Assembly: GCA_029582155.1 (NCBI GenBank)
Contig: CM055896.1
Coordinates: 25,821,184 to 25,885,183 of the forward strand
Length of the DNA stretch: 64,000 nt
Reading direction: 5' to 3'
Source: Panopea generosa
Lineage: Eukaryota; Mollusca; Bivalvia; Adapedonta; Hiatellidae
The notes beneath the pieces were generated by a model that searched no databases, was not told where the DNA came from, and saw only the letters and a list, made by a program, of their open reading frames with translations. The position numbers were made by a program, and so were the translations under genes. Positions 35,301 to 46,639 of this stretch are shown here, one piece after another (the first letter of the stretch is position 1; each line of letters starts with the position of its first letter).

Positions 35301-36507
35301 TTTGATTACAATGCATACATACTCTTGTGTGTCCCAACTCGTCATTCACTATGAGGTTGATTGCTGTGATATTTGGTGTGGTGAATTATGGCCATTTGAT
35401 TACAATGCATACATACTCTTGTGTGTCCAACTCCTCATTCACTACAAGGTTGATTGCTGTGATATTTGATGTGGTGAATTATGGCCATTTGATTACAATG
35501 CATACATACTCTTGTGTGTCCAACTCCTCATTCACTATAAGGTTGTTTGTTGTGATATTTGGTGTGATGAATTATGGCCATTTGATTACAATGCATACAT
35601 ACTCTTGTGTGTCCAACTCCTCATTCACTACAAGGTTGATTGCTGTGATATTTGGTGTGGTGAATTATGGCCATTTGATTACAATGCATACATACTCTTG
35701 TGTGTCCAACTCCTCATTCACTATAAGGTTGTTTGTTGTGATATTTGGTGTGATGAATTATGGCCATTTGATTACAATGCATACATACTCTTGTGTGTCC
35801 AACTCCTCGTTCACTATAAGGTTGATTTCTGTGATATTTGGTGTGGTGAATTATGGCCTTTGATTACAATGCATACATACTCTTGTGTGTCCAACTCCTC
35901 ATTCACTATGAGGTTGTTTGTTGTGATATTTGGTGTGATGAATTATGGCCATTTGATTACAATGCATACATACTCTTGTGTGTCCAACTCCTCATTCACT
36001 ATGAGGTTGTTTGTTGTGATATTTGGTGTGATGAATTATGGCCATTTGATTACAATGCATACATACTCTTGTGTGTCCAACTCCTCGTTCACTATAAGGT
36101 TGATTTCTGTGATATTTGGTGTGGTGAATTATGGCCTTTGATTACAATGCATACATACTCTTGTGTGTCCCAATTCCTCATTCACTATAAGGTTGATTGT
36201 TGTGCTATTTGATGTGGTGAATTATGGCCATTTGATTACAATGCATACATACTCTTGTGTGTCCAACTCCTCATTCACTATAAGGTTTTTTGTTGTGATA
36301 TTTGGTGTGGTGAATTATGGCCATTTGATTACAATGCATACATACTCTTGCGTGTCCAAACTCCTCATTCATTATAAGGTTGATTGATGTGATATTTGGT
36401 GCGGTGAATTACGGCCATTTGATTACAATGCATACATACTCTTGTGTGTCCCAACTCCTCATTCACTACAAGTTTGTTTGTTGTGATACTTGGTGTGGTG
36501 AATTATA
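32373..36507 (+). repeat. minisatellite, 93/94-bp unit, ~44 copies
   Basis: The unit contains GAATTATGGCCATTTGATTA, CAATGCATACATACTCTTGT, GTGTCCCAACTCCTCATTCA and 'GGTTGATTGCTGTGATATTTGG'. Two monomer lengths exist, 94 bp (GTCCCAACTCC) in most of the first part and 93 bp (GTCCAACTCC) in most of 33.9-36.3 kb. A block at 33640-34225 recurs at 34858-35443 (offset 1218 bp) with shared private variants (ACAAAATCTTCTGTGCCC, CAATACATGCATACTC, GTGAAATTTGG). It lies between exons 8 and 9. Open frames inside are repeat artefacts. Confidence 0.97.
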
Positions 36508-36669
36508 GCCCCTATTCACCGAAATTGATTTGATTTGTTTTGATTATTTATAATGGTGATTTGGTAATATTAAAGTGCCCCATAGCTAAAAGTAACAGTT
36601 GCTATCAATTTATTCAATTTTACCTACAGTAATACTTGTTCTGGAAGGGTTGTTGCCCGTGAATATTCT
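36508..36669 (+). other. short spacer between two arrays
   Basis: 160 bp of AT-rich sequence; nothing recognised. Confidence 0.5.
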
Positions 36670-37288
36670 AGCACATTACTGCCCTCAGTATGTGACTTGT
36701 TAATTGTTGTCACCATATAACTGCCCTCAGCATGTGACATATGAATTGTTGTCAGCACATTACAGCCCTCAGCATGTGACATGAGAATTGTTGTTAGCAC
36801 ATTACTGCCCTCAGCATGTGACTTGTGAATTGTTGTCAGCAAATTACTGCCCTCAGCATGTGACTTGTGAATTGTTGTCAGCACATTACTGCCCTCACCA
36901 TGTGACATGAGAATTGTTGTTAGCACATTACTGCCCTCAGCATGTGACTTGTGAATTGTTGTCAGCAAATTACTGCCCTCACCATGTGACATGAGAATTG
37001 TTGTCAGCACATTACTGCCCTCAGCATGTGACATGAGAATTGTTGTCAGCACATTACTGCCCTCAGCATGTGACTTGTGAATTGTTGTCTGCACTTAACT
37101 GCCCTCAGCATGTGGCATGAGAATTGTTGTCAGCACTTAACTGCCCTCAGCATATGACATGAGAATTGTTGTCAGCACATTACTGCCCTCACCATGTGAC
37201 ATGATAATTGTTGTCAGCACATTACTTCCCTCAGCATGTGACATATGAATTGTTGTCAGCACATTACTGCCCTCAGCATGTGACCTGT
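36670..37288 (+). repeat. minisatellite, 42-bp unit, ~15 copies, abutting an acceptor
   Basis: The unit is TGTGACATGAGAATTGTTGT, CAGCACATTACTGCCCTCAG and CA. It ends 17 bp before the exon at 37305. Each unit contains CTGCCCTCAG|CATGTGA, similar to the real acceptor TTCTTCAG|GATGTGA. Because 42 is divisible by 3, a 156-codon frame is open on the minus strand (14-residue period, AEGSNVLTTI...); I do not regard it as coding. Confidence 0.95.
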
Positions 37289-37304
37289 AATGTTTTTTCT
37301 TCAG

Positions 37305-37368
37305 GATGTGATAATACTTGGTCATGCTGCTGATCAAACAGAAGACAACATTGAATTACAATCACAAG
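37305..37368 (+). CDS. GSTCD: GSTCD exon 9 of window
   Basis: Acceptor TTTCTTCAG ends at 37304; donor CAAG|GTATGT begins at 37369. It encodes DVIILGHAADQTEDNIELQS Q and one base of the next codon. The L..AADQT phrase corresponds to the vertebrate ADQT segment. Short exon, placed by splice sites and phase. Confidence 0.95.
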
Positions 37369-37399
37369 GTATGTATGAATCCCCATTCCACACTCATTA

Positions 37400-37755
37400 T
37401 TAATACCTGCTTTTCGAAAAAAATTGGGGGATATTGAAAATTAATGGCCTTTGTCTGTCCGTCACACTTTGGACTAACATCTTTGTAGACGCAACATCTC
37501 CCACAGTTTTTACCAGATTCAAATGAAACTTGCTGTACATCAAGTACATAGTCTGAACATGTGTTTGTGGTCTTGGCATTCTGATTAAATTACTGTTGAT
37601 GTAGTTATGGCCCTTTGTTTTTTTATCTTATCTAGATTTTGGATCATAATTTGGACCAACAACCTTCCACAGTTTGCTAAACAGAAAGTACAGGGTTTGA
37701 AGATGTACCTGAAAGATTACCATTCTGATTAAATCATTTTTTTAATGAGTTACGG
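37400..37755 (+). repeat. probable dispersed repeat
   Basis: Two degenerate halves with 'CAGATTCAAATGAAACTTGC', 'TGGACTAACATCTTTG'/'TGGACCAACAACCTT'. The same phrases return at 38570-38900, so this type flanks the family H copy on both sides, possibly one element split by another. Confidence 0.5.
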
Positions 37756-38550
37756 TCCTTGTTTTTATGCCCACCCAAAATTTTTGGGGTGGCATAATTA
37801 TAATAATCACAGCGTCCGTCCGGAATTTCGTTTCCGGCCTGTATATTTGTCATGAATAGATGGATTTTGTTGATACTTCGTACAAATGATCAACATAACA
37901 TGATGACGTGTCGCATGTAAAACCCACACCCATATCTCAAAGGTCAATGTCACAATTTGAGTTTGTTTGAATACACTTTGAGTCTGTGTGAGATTTCGTG
38001 TCCAGCTGTAACTTTGTCATGCATAGATGGATTTTAATGATACTTGCTACAAATGATCAACATAACATGACGACATGTCGCGAGTAAGACTCACACCTAG
38101 ACCCATACCTCAAAGGTGAAGGTCACTCTTTAAGTATGTATGACAACATTTTGAATCTGTTTGAGATTTCAAGTCCGTCCTTTAACTTTATCATACATGG
38201 ATGGATTTCGAAAACACTTGGCTCAATTTATCAACAATTGATCTGTAACTTTGTCTTACATTTAGGGATTTTAAAATAGCTTGACACAAGTGATCAGCAT
38301 GTCATGATGATGTTTCAGCAGCATTTAACTGTTGAAATACCCAGACCATTACATCAGATGTCAAGGTTACACAAAGGTCAAGGTCATGCTTTAATGTAAA
38401 AAACATGAAATTGCATGTCTAGTCTGAAACATCAGTCCATTAATCTTTATATTCATGGATACATCACTACATATTATAACATATATTGTTATTTTTCAAC
38501 AACCATTTGGGGGGCATGCAACACTTACCAGTGACATTTTTTGTGGGTTT
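37755..38550 (+). repeat. dispersed repeat, family H copy 1
   Basis: The head is 'ATGCCCACCCAAAATTTTTG'. The body has 'CATGAATAGATGGATTTTGT', CAAATGATCAACATAACATG, TCATGATGATGTTTCAGCAG and 'CCATTTGGGGGGCATGCA'. Parallel along its length to 43245-44215. Confidence 0.8.
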
Positions 38551-38984
38551 TTTAATGTCATAACTTGGACCAATGACCATGAACTGCTCCAACAGTTTTA
38601 AGCCAATTCAAATGAAACTTGCTGTACAGTAGGGACATAATTTAAACATGAATCTGTGGTCTTCATGTTCCACTTTAACAATTTTTAATTGAGCTATGGC
38701 CTATTCTTATTTTAACTTAATTTCTACATTACTCTTTTTACCAACAACCAACAACCTTGCAGACACAACATCTCCCATTGTTTTAAGCTGATTGAAATGA
38801 AACATCCTGTACAGTAGATACACAACCTGAAAATGAGCCTGTGGTCTTGGTGTCCCAATTGAATCTGGAAGTGATGCCCTTTATTTTTAAAGCGCTTGCT
38901 ACTTTAAAGGCCAACATCACTTGGGTCATATCCCCATCCACCTTTTCATTTTTTTTGTCCTTTTTACTATAGTTTTAGCTCAAG

Positions 38985-40110
38985 GTGAGTTATTCTGATG
39001 GCCCTGTGTTTTTCCGTTAACTTTTTGTTGTGTGCACTTTAGCACTTGCATTTTCATTGGGTCTTCACCAAACATACATAGTAGTTATACAACTATAATA
39101 TCTCGGACAAGTTCATGAACTGGCCAAATTCGATAATTAATGTCGGATTTTAACCCTTGAAACATAAAAAATTGCACTATTTGACCATTACTATGTCTGC
39201 ACTCTAGTGTCCAGACTTTTCATTTTATTTGTCCTTTTTACTATATTTTTAGCTCAAGGTGAGTTATTCTGATGGCCCTTTGTTTTTCCATGAACTTTTT
39301 GTTGTGTGCACTTTAGCACCTGCATTTTCATTGGGCCTCACCAAACTTACACAGTAGTTACATAACTATAATATCTCAAACAAGGTATTGAACTGGCCAA
39401 ATTCGATAATAATGTCAGAGTTATGGCCCTTGAAACATCAAAAATTGCACTATTCGACCTTGTGTGCACTCTAGTACATGCATTTTTCATTGGTTTTCAC
39501 CAAACCTACATAGATGTTATATAACCAAATCTCGGACAAGTTCTTGATCTCGCCAAACCAGATAATTAAATTCAAGAGTTATGGCCCTTGAAACATAAAA
39601 ATATGCACTATTTGATCATGTGTGCACTCTAGTACCTGCATTTTTAATTTGATCCTGACCAAACTGACACAGTAGTTATATAATCATAATATCTCGGACA
39701 GCTTCTTGAACTGGCCAAATCGGATAATTAATGTCAGAGTTATGGCCCTTGAAATCAAATCATTCACTATTTTATGGTTTGTGTGCTCTAGTACACACAT
39801 TTTTCATTAGATCCTCCCCAAACTTACACAGTAGTTATGTAACCATAATATCTCAGAATTAAATTCGGAGTTACGGCCCTCGAAACTTAGAACTATGCAC
39901 TATTTGACCTTGTGTGCACTCTAGTACCTGCATTTTTAATTTGATCCTGACCAAACTTACACAGTAGTTATATAACCATTATATCTAGGATAAGTTCTTG
40001 ACCTAGCCAAATCCTATAAATCAATTCAGAGTTGTGTCCCTTGAAACATAAAAAATTGCTCTATTTGATGTTGTGTGCACTCTAGTACTTGCATTTTTCA
40101 TTTGTATCTG
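38985..40110 (+). repeat. dispersed repeat, family A (about six units)
   Basis: Starts TTTTAGCTCAAGGTGAGTTA (repeated at 39249, so two heads in tandem), then units of about 185 bp with 'TGTGTGCACTCTAGTACCTG', CACAGTAGTTATATAA and 'GAGTTATGGCCCTTGAAAC'. Confidence 0.85.
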
Positions 40111-40482
40111 CCTGATGACATTTCATTCTTTGCATAGCCCAGTATGCTTCTAGTCATAGTAAATAAGATTTGGTTCAATAAAAAGGGGCCAGGAGGGGTC
40201 ACAAAAGTATTAAAAAGAAGAAAAAAATAAAATATTCTCTCAACAACCAGTCTGTCAAATTGGTTTATATTAAACAGGCCTTGATTCATTTAAGCACACC
40301 AACGAACGCAAACTATATGTACTTTAAATATGTAAGAAATGCCGACGAAATAAGATTATAACAAACAAAATGTTCCATGGATGCAACAGAGCAAACAGAC
40401 AACTGAACAAATTATCCACAGATGCAAAACAAACGATAAATGCAAATGATAAATGAATCAAAGATAAAATTATTTTGTACAT

Positions 40483-42520
40483 GTACAGACCGTAATCCGT
40501 TCAAGTACACCAAACTGACGCAAACGAAACAAATATCAGACGCGATTTAAACGATATAGAAACAGATTAAAAATGCAAACGAAACGATAAATGAAACGAT
40601 AAACGAAACGAAACGATAAACGAAACGATACACGGACGCAACAGGGCGAACGATCCACGAACGATACAAAACGATAATGCAAACTTAAACGCATCAAATA
40701 ATAAAGATTCGGATATCCTCTAATATTGTCGTAGTTATATTGACAATGAAATAAATAATTAAACGAAATGATTGCTCTCTTTGTCATTTAAAATCTTTAA
40801 ATTGCTATACCTGTAACTTTAATTTAATTTCTTTGTTATAAATTTTAATCCCGAATTCCCCGTGAAAAACATTGCCTCGGGCATCGTTTCTTTACTTGTA
40901 AAAGTGTGATAAAACAATCAGATGACGCATGACCTGCTTACACAACTACCCCAATTAACTGATTTAATTATCTGAACACCAATTTATGTTACTGTTCTGT
41001 TATATGATTGCCAATCAGGAAAAGCTTTCACGCAATTTTAGAAAATCTGTTTGTTACACCAAAAACCCTTAGGGCTTTTCCAAAATTGTATATAAAAATA
41101 GTTCATATATATATATATATAACAAACACACGTAAAGGGTTGGTGTTTGTTTGTTACTGAGTGTCTTCCAAAATGTTTGTTTTCAATATAGGCATTTGTT
41201 AAAAAAAAAGATTACTCGTAAGCTGATAGAGTTATTAATAACTACACATACCTAAATGTGTGAACAGAATGAACACGTTGTCCCTTTCACTTTCACCTTG
41301 TGCCAATGTCCGATGACGTCACCAGTGAAACAAACATTTTATTCACTAAGTGGGTATCTTGGAAATTTTTGATGGAAGGATATCAGAGGAATTCTATCGG
41401 TGTAATGTATATAAAAGTCCTTGAAAGCGTCAGACAGTAGTACATGTACCAGCGATTTTTACAAGACATAAAACTTTTTACCCTTAAAGGCATCTTTTTT
41501 TATGGAAACATCTCCGCCTCCACCATGCATTTACCATAGTGAAATAGAACGCGACATTAAATGACGCAAGAAACTGTCAGAGTGACGACATTGCACATTG
41601 CCACGAGGTCAAAAATAAATTGTGTTTAAGTAATAGACATAAAGTGTGTGCGCTTGCTACATAAATTAAGGCATGTGTATTTGTAAATATATATATCTTT
41701 GCGGATTATATAAATTATTTTGTTTAATGAATTGTTATAATTGTTTAACATGACAATCTATCGAAATTCATAACTGGAATTAAAATTGGAAAAATACCTG
41801 TAAATAATGCATAATAGCAGATTATACACCACTGCAGATATAAAAAAAACACGGACTGGTTCACATTTATTTACTATATACTTTTTCGATACCGTTATAT
41901 TAACGTTAGTGTAAACCAGTCTGGCAATGTTTGGCCAATCTAATGATTACATGACCGTAACGTATTTATCTGATGTAATTGACATGCCCCATACCATGTG
42001 TATTAAATTTCAATGATTGAGTTTTATGTAACATATTAATCTGCTGTCACGCTACAAATTATCAACTTCATGGTAGACCATATCTAACATAGGGTGGCTT
42101 AGTTAGACATATTTCAGAATGATTTTAATCAATATTATTTTAATTTATTTAATTAATATATTATCATATAAAACCCGGCGATTTCTTTGAATATCTAGTT
42201 CTTATTATTTATTCTACTGCGGTGTTACAATTGAACAACCAGAGATGATGTGATTGGTGAACATGTCGTGTAAACGTTAAATGGTAAAAGATACAAGGTA
42301 ACGATACACGCTAAACGATTCGATCGCAAACGCAGGTTAAAATGCATTCACTATCGTTTTGAACTGCATTTTCGTATTTTCTCTTACGTTTATCATAAAA
42401 AAATGCAAACCATTAATGAAACTAAAATGCATTTCAAACACAAAACAAACGCGTTTGACACGCAAAACGAACGCAATTGAAATGCATTTTTGGTGTACTT
42501 GAACGGATTACGGTCTGTAC
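40483..42520. mobile_element. TIR-type non-autonomous DNA element, ~2.04 kb
   Basis: Left end GTACAGACCGTAATCCGTTC then AAGTACACCAAA; right end the exact complement (TTTGGTGTACTT, GAACGGATTACGGTCTGTAC), 32 bp. GTAC at both extremes may be target duplication or part of the terminus. Sub-terminal regions are rich in AAACGATAAA/TTTATCGTTT words. No ORF for a transposase. A diverged start of the same type at 40288 (AAGCACACCAACGAACGC) stands just outside. Confidence 0.8.
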
Positions 42521-42529
42521 CCTAGGGTC

Positions 42530-43235
42530 AAAATTGGTTCCACCCCGGGGACATGTCAGTTTAATAAAATAATTCACATTTAAAAATCTTCTCAAGAACC
42601 ATTCAGTCAAATTCGTTAATATTTGGTACAAATTATCCCACAACTAGGAGTTTCAAATTTGTTCAAATACAGGGTCTTGGATCGATTGGGGTCCAGTAAG
42701 GGGACTTTGATTTTTACATAGGACTACTATGGGATAATTCTGTTAATCTCACCTATTTTATGTATTTCAATTTATTTTGAGGTCTGGAACATTGTTTAGT
42801 CATTACAGTTGAGACTGTGTTTTTTAAGGGGATTTAATATCCATAAGGGGTCAATAGAGGCCCAAAAAGAGGTTAAAAATGTGAATTTTCAAAAAATCTC
42901 CTTCTCAAGAACTGTCCAGCCAAATTCATTCATATTTGGTGTCAATGATCCCTATGAGTAGAGATTTCGTGTTTATTCAAATGAAGAGACTAGGGTCTAA
43001 TGAGGTCCAGTGAGGGGACTTTGATTTTTACATAGGAATACTCTGAAAAAAACAGCAAATTTTATTTTTATCTTAGGAAATATTTTAATCATCTTGAGGT
43101 CTTGAGTATTGTTTAGCAATAAAATCTGAACCTGAGACTTTTAAAGGATATTTAATATCCATAACGGGCCAGCAGGGATAAAAAAGGGGATAAAATTAAT
43201 GGTGAATAGTCAAAAAGAGTTAAAGAGTTTATTAC
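42530..43235 (+). repeat. dispersed repeat, family D
   Basis: Two units with 'TCAAGAACCATTCAGTCAAAT', 'AGGGGACTTTGATTTTTACA' and 'GGGGATTTAATATCCATAAG'. It appears to continue the sequence at 40130-40260, as if the 2-kb TIR element and neighbours had inserted into it. Confidence 0.65.
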
Positions 43236-43244
43236 CTCCCTTTA

Positions 43245-44215
43245 TACTTTTTTTATGCCCCCCCCCCCCCCAAAAAATTTTTTGGGGTGTCGCATATAGT
43301 AATCGCAGCTTCCATCCGTCCGTCCTTCCATCGGACCTGTATCTTTGTCATGCATAGATGGATTTTGTTGATACTTGGTACAAATGATCAACATAACATG
43401 ACATGATGATGTGTCGCGAGTAAGACCCACACCCGTATCTCAAAGGTCAAGGTCACAATTTGAGTTTGTTTGACAACACTTTGGATTTTTACAAATTCTT
43501 GTTACAAATGATCAACATAACATGACGACGTGTTGCACTTAATACCCAAACTCCCACTTAATAAGGTCAAGGTCACAATTTAACTTTGTTTAGGAATGGT
43601 CATTTTGACATTTCTTGTCCGTCTGTAACTTTGTCATCTATGGATAAATTTTAAAAACACTTGGCTCAGTTGATCAACATGACATAATTAAGTGTTGCAT
43701 GTAAGACCCAGAACCTTTCCTCAAAGGTCAAGGTCACACTTTCAATTAGTCATACGTAAGACCTAGACCCATACCTCAGAGGTTAAGGTCACACTTCTAG
43801 TATGTATGACAACACTTTGAATCTGTTTGAGATTTCAAGTCCGCCCTTTAACTTTATCATACATGAATAGATTTCAAAAACACTTGGCTCAATTTATCAA
43901 CAATTGATCTGTAACTTTGATTTACATTTAGGGATTTTAAAATAGCTTGACACAAGTGATCAGCATGTCATGATGATGTTTCAGCAGCATTTAACTGTTG
44001 AAATACCCAGATCATTACATCAGATGTCAAGGTTGCACAAAGGTCAGGGTTACGCTTTAATGTAAAATAACATGAAATGAAATTTCATGTCTAGTTTGAA
44101 ACTTCAGTCCATTACTCTTTGTATTCATGGATACATTGCTACCTATTATAACATATATTGTTATTTTTCAATGACCATTTGGGGGGCATGAGACACTTAC
44201 CTGTGACATTTCTTG
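43245..44215 (+). repeat. dispersed repeat, family H copy 2
   Basis: Head ATGC(C)n with a C15-17 tract (about 43257-43271) then AAAAAATTTTTTGGGG. The body is parallel to 37755-38550 and ends 'CTTACCTGTGACATTTCTTG'. Confidence 0.8.
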
Positions 44216-44219
44216 TTTT

Positions 44220-44560
44220 ACCCCAATCTATACAGATTACATTAAAGTAAAATCAGTGGTCAAAATCCCCCCACTCGCACATTGCAAAGTATACCTATAC
44301 ATAAAATAGGATTTTTTCTGATAATGTTGTACAATTTCATTTCAAATACTAGTATGTAAGGAGTCTGCTTGAAATTAGGGCATGGGTCCATTGGAGCCCA
44401 GTAGGATGATTTTCACTTGAGATGGAAATGCTCTGAGAAAACAGATAATTCTTATTTTTCTCATCTATAAGTATAATAAGTTTTTCATAGGCTTAATTCA
44501 TACAAAATTTGAAAGGAAGTGACATGTGAAACCAGATTAGCGACTTAGGGCCTCTTGTTT
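44220..44560 (+). repeat. family D-type remnant
   Basis: 'GGAGCCCAGTAGGATGATTTTCA' and 'GAAAACAGATAATTCTTATTTTT' phrases; ends GGGCCTCTTGTTTTT at about 44549. Confidence 0.5.
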
Positions 44561-44690
44561 TTATCATTAATCTTATTGCCTGTAGCACTGTGCTTCTTAG
44601 AGCACTCTGCGTGTACTTAATCTATTTCTTGTATTCAGGTCTTCTCCGTGCACACTGTTTAAGCTCTGCTTGTATCTGTTTGAGTGCAGC

Positions 44691-45958
44691 TGTGGTATTT
44701 GAACAGTTTCGGGTCTGTATCTGTAGAGATCAAAGTCACCAACTGTGGTATTTGAACAGTTTCGGGTCTGTATCTGTAGAGATCAAAATCACCAACTGTG
44801 GTATTTGAACAGTTTAGGGTCTGTATCTGTAGAGATCAAAATCACCAACAGTGGTTTTTGAACAGTTTAGAGTCTGTATATGCAGAGATCAAAGTCACCA
44901 ACTGTGGTATTTAAACAGTTTAGGGACTGTATCTGTAGAGATCAAAATCACCAACTGTGGTATTTGAACAGTTTCGGGTCTGTATCTGTAGAGATCAAAA
45001 TCACCAATTGCGGTATTTAAACAGTTTCGGGTCTATATCTGTAGAGATCAAAGTCTCCAACTGTGGTATTCATACAGTTTAGGGTCTGTATCTGTAGAGA
45101 TCAAAGTCGCCAACAGTGGTATTTGAACAGTTTAGGGTCTGTATCTGTAGAGATCAAAGTCACCAACAGTGGTATTTGAACAGTTTCAGGTCTGTATCTG
45201 TAGAGATCAAAGTCACCGATTGTGGTATTTGAACAGTTTAGGGTCTGTATCTGCAGAGATCAAAGTCACCAACTGTGGTATTTGAACAGTTTCGGGTCTG
45301 TATCTGTAGAGATCAAAATCACCAACTGTGGTATTTGAACAGTTGAGGGTCTGTATCTGTAGAGATCAAAGTCACCAACTGTGGTATTTGAACAGTTTCA
45401 GGTCTGTATCTGTAGTGATCAAAGTCACCAACTGTGGTATTTGAACAGTTTAGGGTCTTGTTTCTGTAGAGATCAAAGTCACCAACTGTGGTTTTTTAAC
45501 TGTTTAGGGTCTGTATCTGCAGAGATCAAAGTCACCAACTGTGGTATTTAAACAGTTTAGGGTCTGTATCTGTAGAGATCTAAGTCACCAACTGTGGTAT
45601 TTGAACAGTTTCTGGTCTGTATCTGCAGAGATCAAAGTCACCAACTGTGGTATTTGAACAGTTTAAGGTCTGTATCTGCAGAGATCAAAGTCACCAACTG
45701 TGGTATTTGAACAGTTTAGAGTCTGTATCTGCAGAGATCAGTCACCAACTGTGGTATTTGAACAGTTTAGGGTTTGTATCTGCAGAGGTTTAAGTCACCA
45801 ACTGTGGTATTTGAACAGTTTAGAGTTTGTATCTGCAGAGATTAAAGTCACCAACTGTGGTATTTGAACAGTTTAGGGTCTGTATCTGCAGAGATCAAAG
45901 TCACCAACTGTGGTATTTATACAGTTTAGGGTCTGTATCTGTAGAGATCAAAGTCACC
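44691..45958 (+). repeat. minisatellite, 53-bp unit, ~24 copies
   Basis: The unit contains TGTGGTATTTGAACAGTTTA, GGGTCTGTATCTGTAGAGAT and CAAAGTCACCAAC. It lies in the last intron, ending 470 bp before the last exon. The sequence after it (45959-46330) continues as a dispersed repeat whose own 'ATATCTGTAGAGGTCAATGT' resembles the unit, so the array probably expanded inside such a repeat. Confidence 0.95.
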
Positions 45959-46427
45959 ATGATGCATGGCACTACTATGGACCAAATTTGGTGATTATTG
46001 AACAAAAAGTTTCTGAGAAAAAGAGCTTAATGTTAAAACTTAACATTGTGTAGGCTAATTAATGTTAATTGTCCATAGGGTCAAGCTTCTCCGAAATAGT
46101 GATGCAAGCTTTGGAGTAGTTCTACCCTTAACATAACCTTTAGCCATATTTGGTTACGCTTAGCTTAACAGTTTTTGAGAAGCATTTAAATGAAAGAACT
46201 TAACTGTTTGTCGGCCATGCTATATCTGTAGAGGTCAATGTAACATAAAACAATGATCTCTAGATCAAATTTAGTGACTCTATGTAAAACAGTTTTTGAG
46301 AAACGGAGCTAAACACAAAAAACTTAATGTTGAATTGTTGACACCACCAGTGGAAAAGTCGCCAATAGTGGAAAAGAAGCAGTGATGTCTAAGGATTAAC
46401 ACATGTCTTTTTTTTTTACAATTACAG

Positions 46428-46567
46428 GCCGCCATTGTATGAACTTGGTGGATACAGACCGTGCAAGCCTGGCCAAGGAGAATGGTTACTCGGTAACCTT
46501 GTGTTCCCTACAACCACTCTCTTGTACACCCAAGAATAACTTGTTAGTGGGAATAGCTCCATCCTAA
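46428..46567 (+). CDS. GSTCD: GSTCD last coding exon
   Basis: Acceptor T-rich ACAATTACAG ends at 46427. Completing the split codon it encodes GRHCMNLVDTDRASLAKENG, YSVTLCSLQPLSCTPKNNLL and VGIAPS, then TAA (46565-46567). CMNLVDTDRA, GYSV and PKNNLLVG match the C-terminus of vertebrate GSTCD, so the stop is the natural one. Confidence 0.97.
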
Positions 46568-46606
46568 CTCAAAGCTAACTTGTAATTCAGAAATATGTTG
46601 GAACTA

Positions 46607-46612
46607 AATAAA
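46607..46612 (+). promoter_or_regulatory. polyadenylation signal AATAAA of GSTCD
   Basis: AATAAA 40 bp after the stop codon, followed by a GT/T-rich stretch (TCTGTGTTTTATGTC, 46628-46642) suitable as downstream element. Implies a very short 3' UTR of about 60-70 nt. Confidence 0.8.
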
Positions 46613-46639
46613 AGTTGAAGTGAAAATTCTGTGTTTTAT

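Larger units (their letters stand above)
343..46567 (+). other. GSTCD: GSTCD-like gene, ten exons, 5' end outside the window
   Basis: Ten exons on the + strand join in phase (phases at the nine junctions: 0,2,0,1,0,0,0,0,1) into about 567 codons without an internal stop; all introns begin GT and end AG. The product matches vertebrate GSTCD in order: the HNDDK stretch and AEG.(x)FT.AD segment of the GST-C-like part, then VIVDFCSGGGHLGI (methyltransferase motif I), LVENKEESLIRAKKR, LHACGVATD, CPCCYG, and a C-terminal CxPKNNLLVG. Human GSTCD is about 633 residues; by comparison some 160 N-terminal residues are missing here, so the first exon(s) are upstream of base 1. The family is poorly characterised biochemically; the C-terminal half has a Rossmann-type methyltransferase fold but no substrate can be inferred. 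Introns total about 44.5 kb and carry six minisatellite arrays and many mobile elements. Confidence 0.95.

Noticed and set aside
32606-36387. Many open frames of 71-209 codons (MCPNSSF... and related)
   Set aside because: They repeat with the 93/94-bp monomer, overlap each other in three frames, and have no independent coding signal.
36624-37337. Minus-strand frames of 156 and 66 codons with a 14-residue period
   Set aside because: The 42-bp unit is a multiple of 3 and stop-free by chance in this frame; it lies in an intron of a well-supported gene on the other strand.
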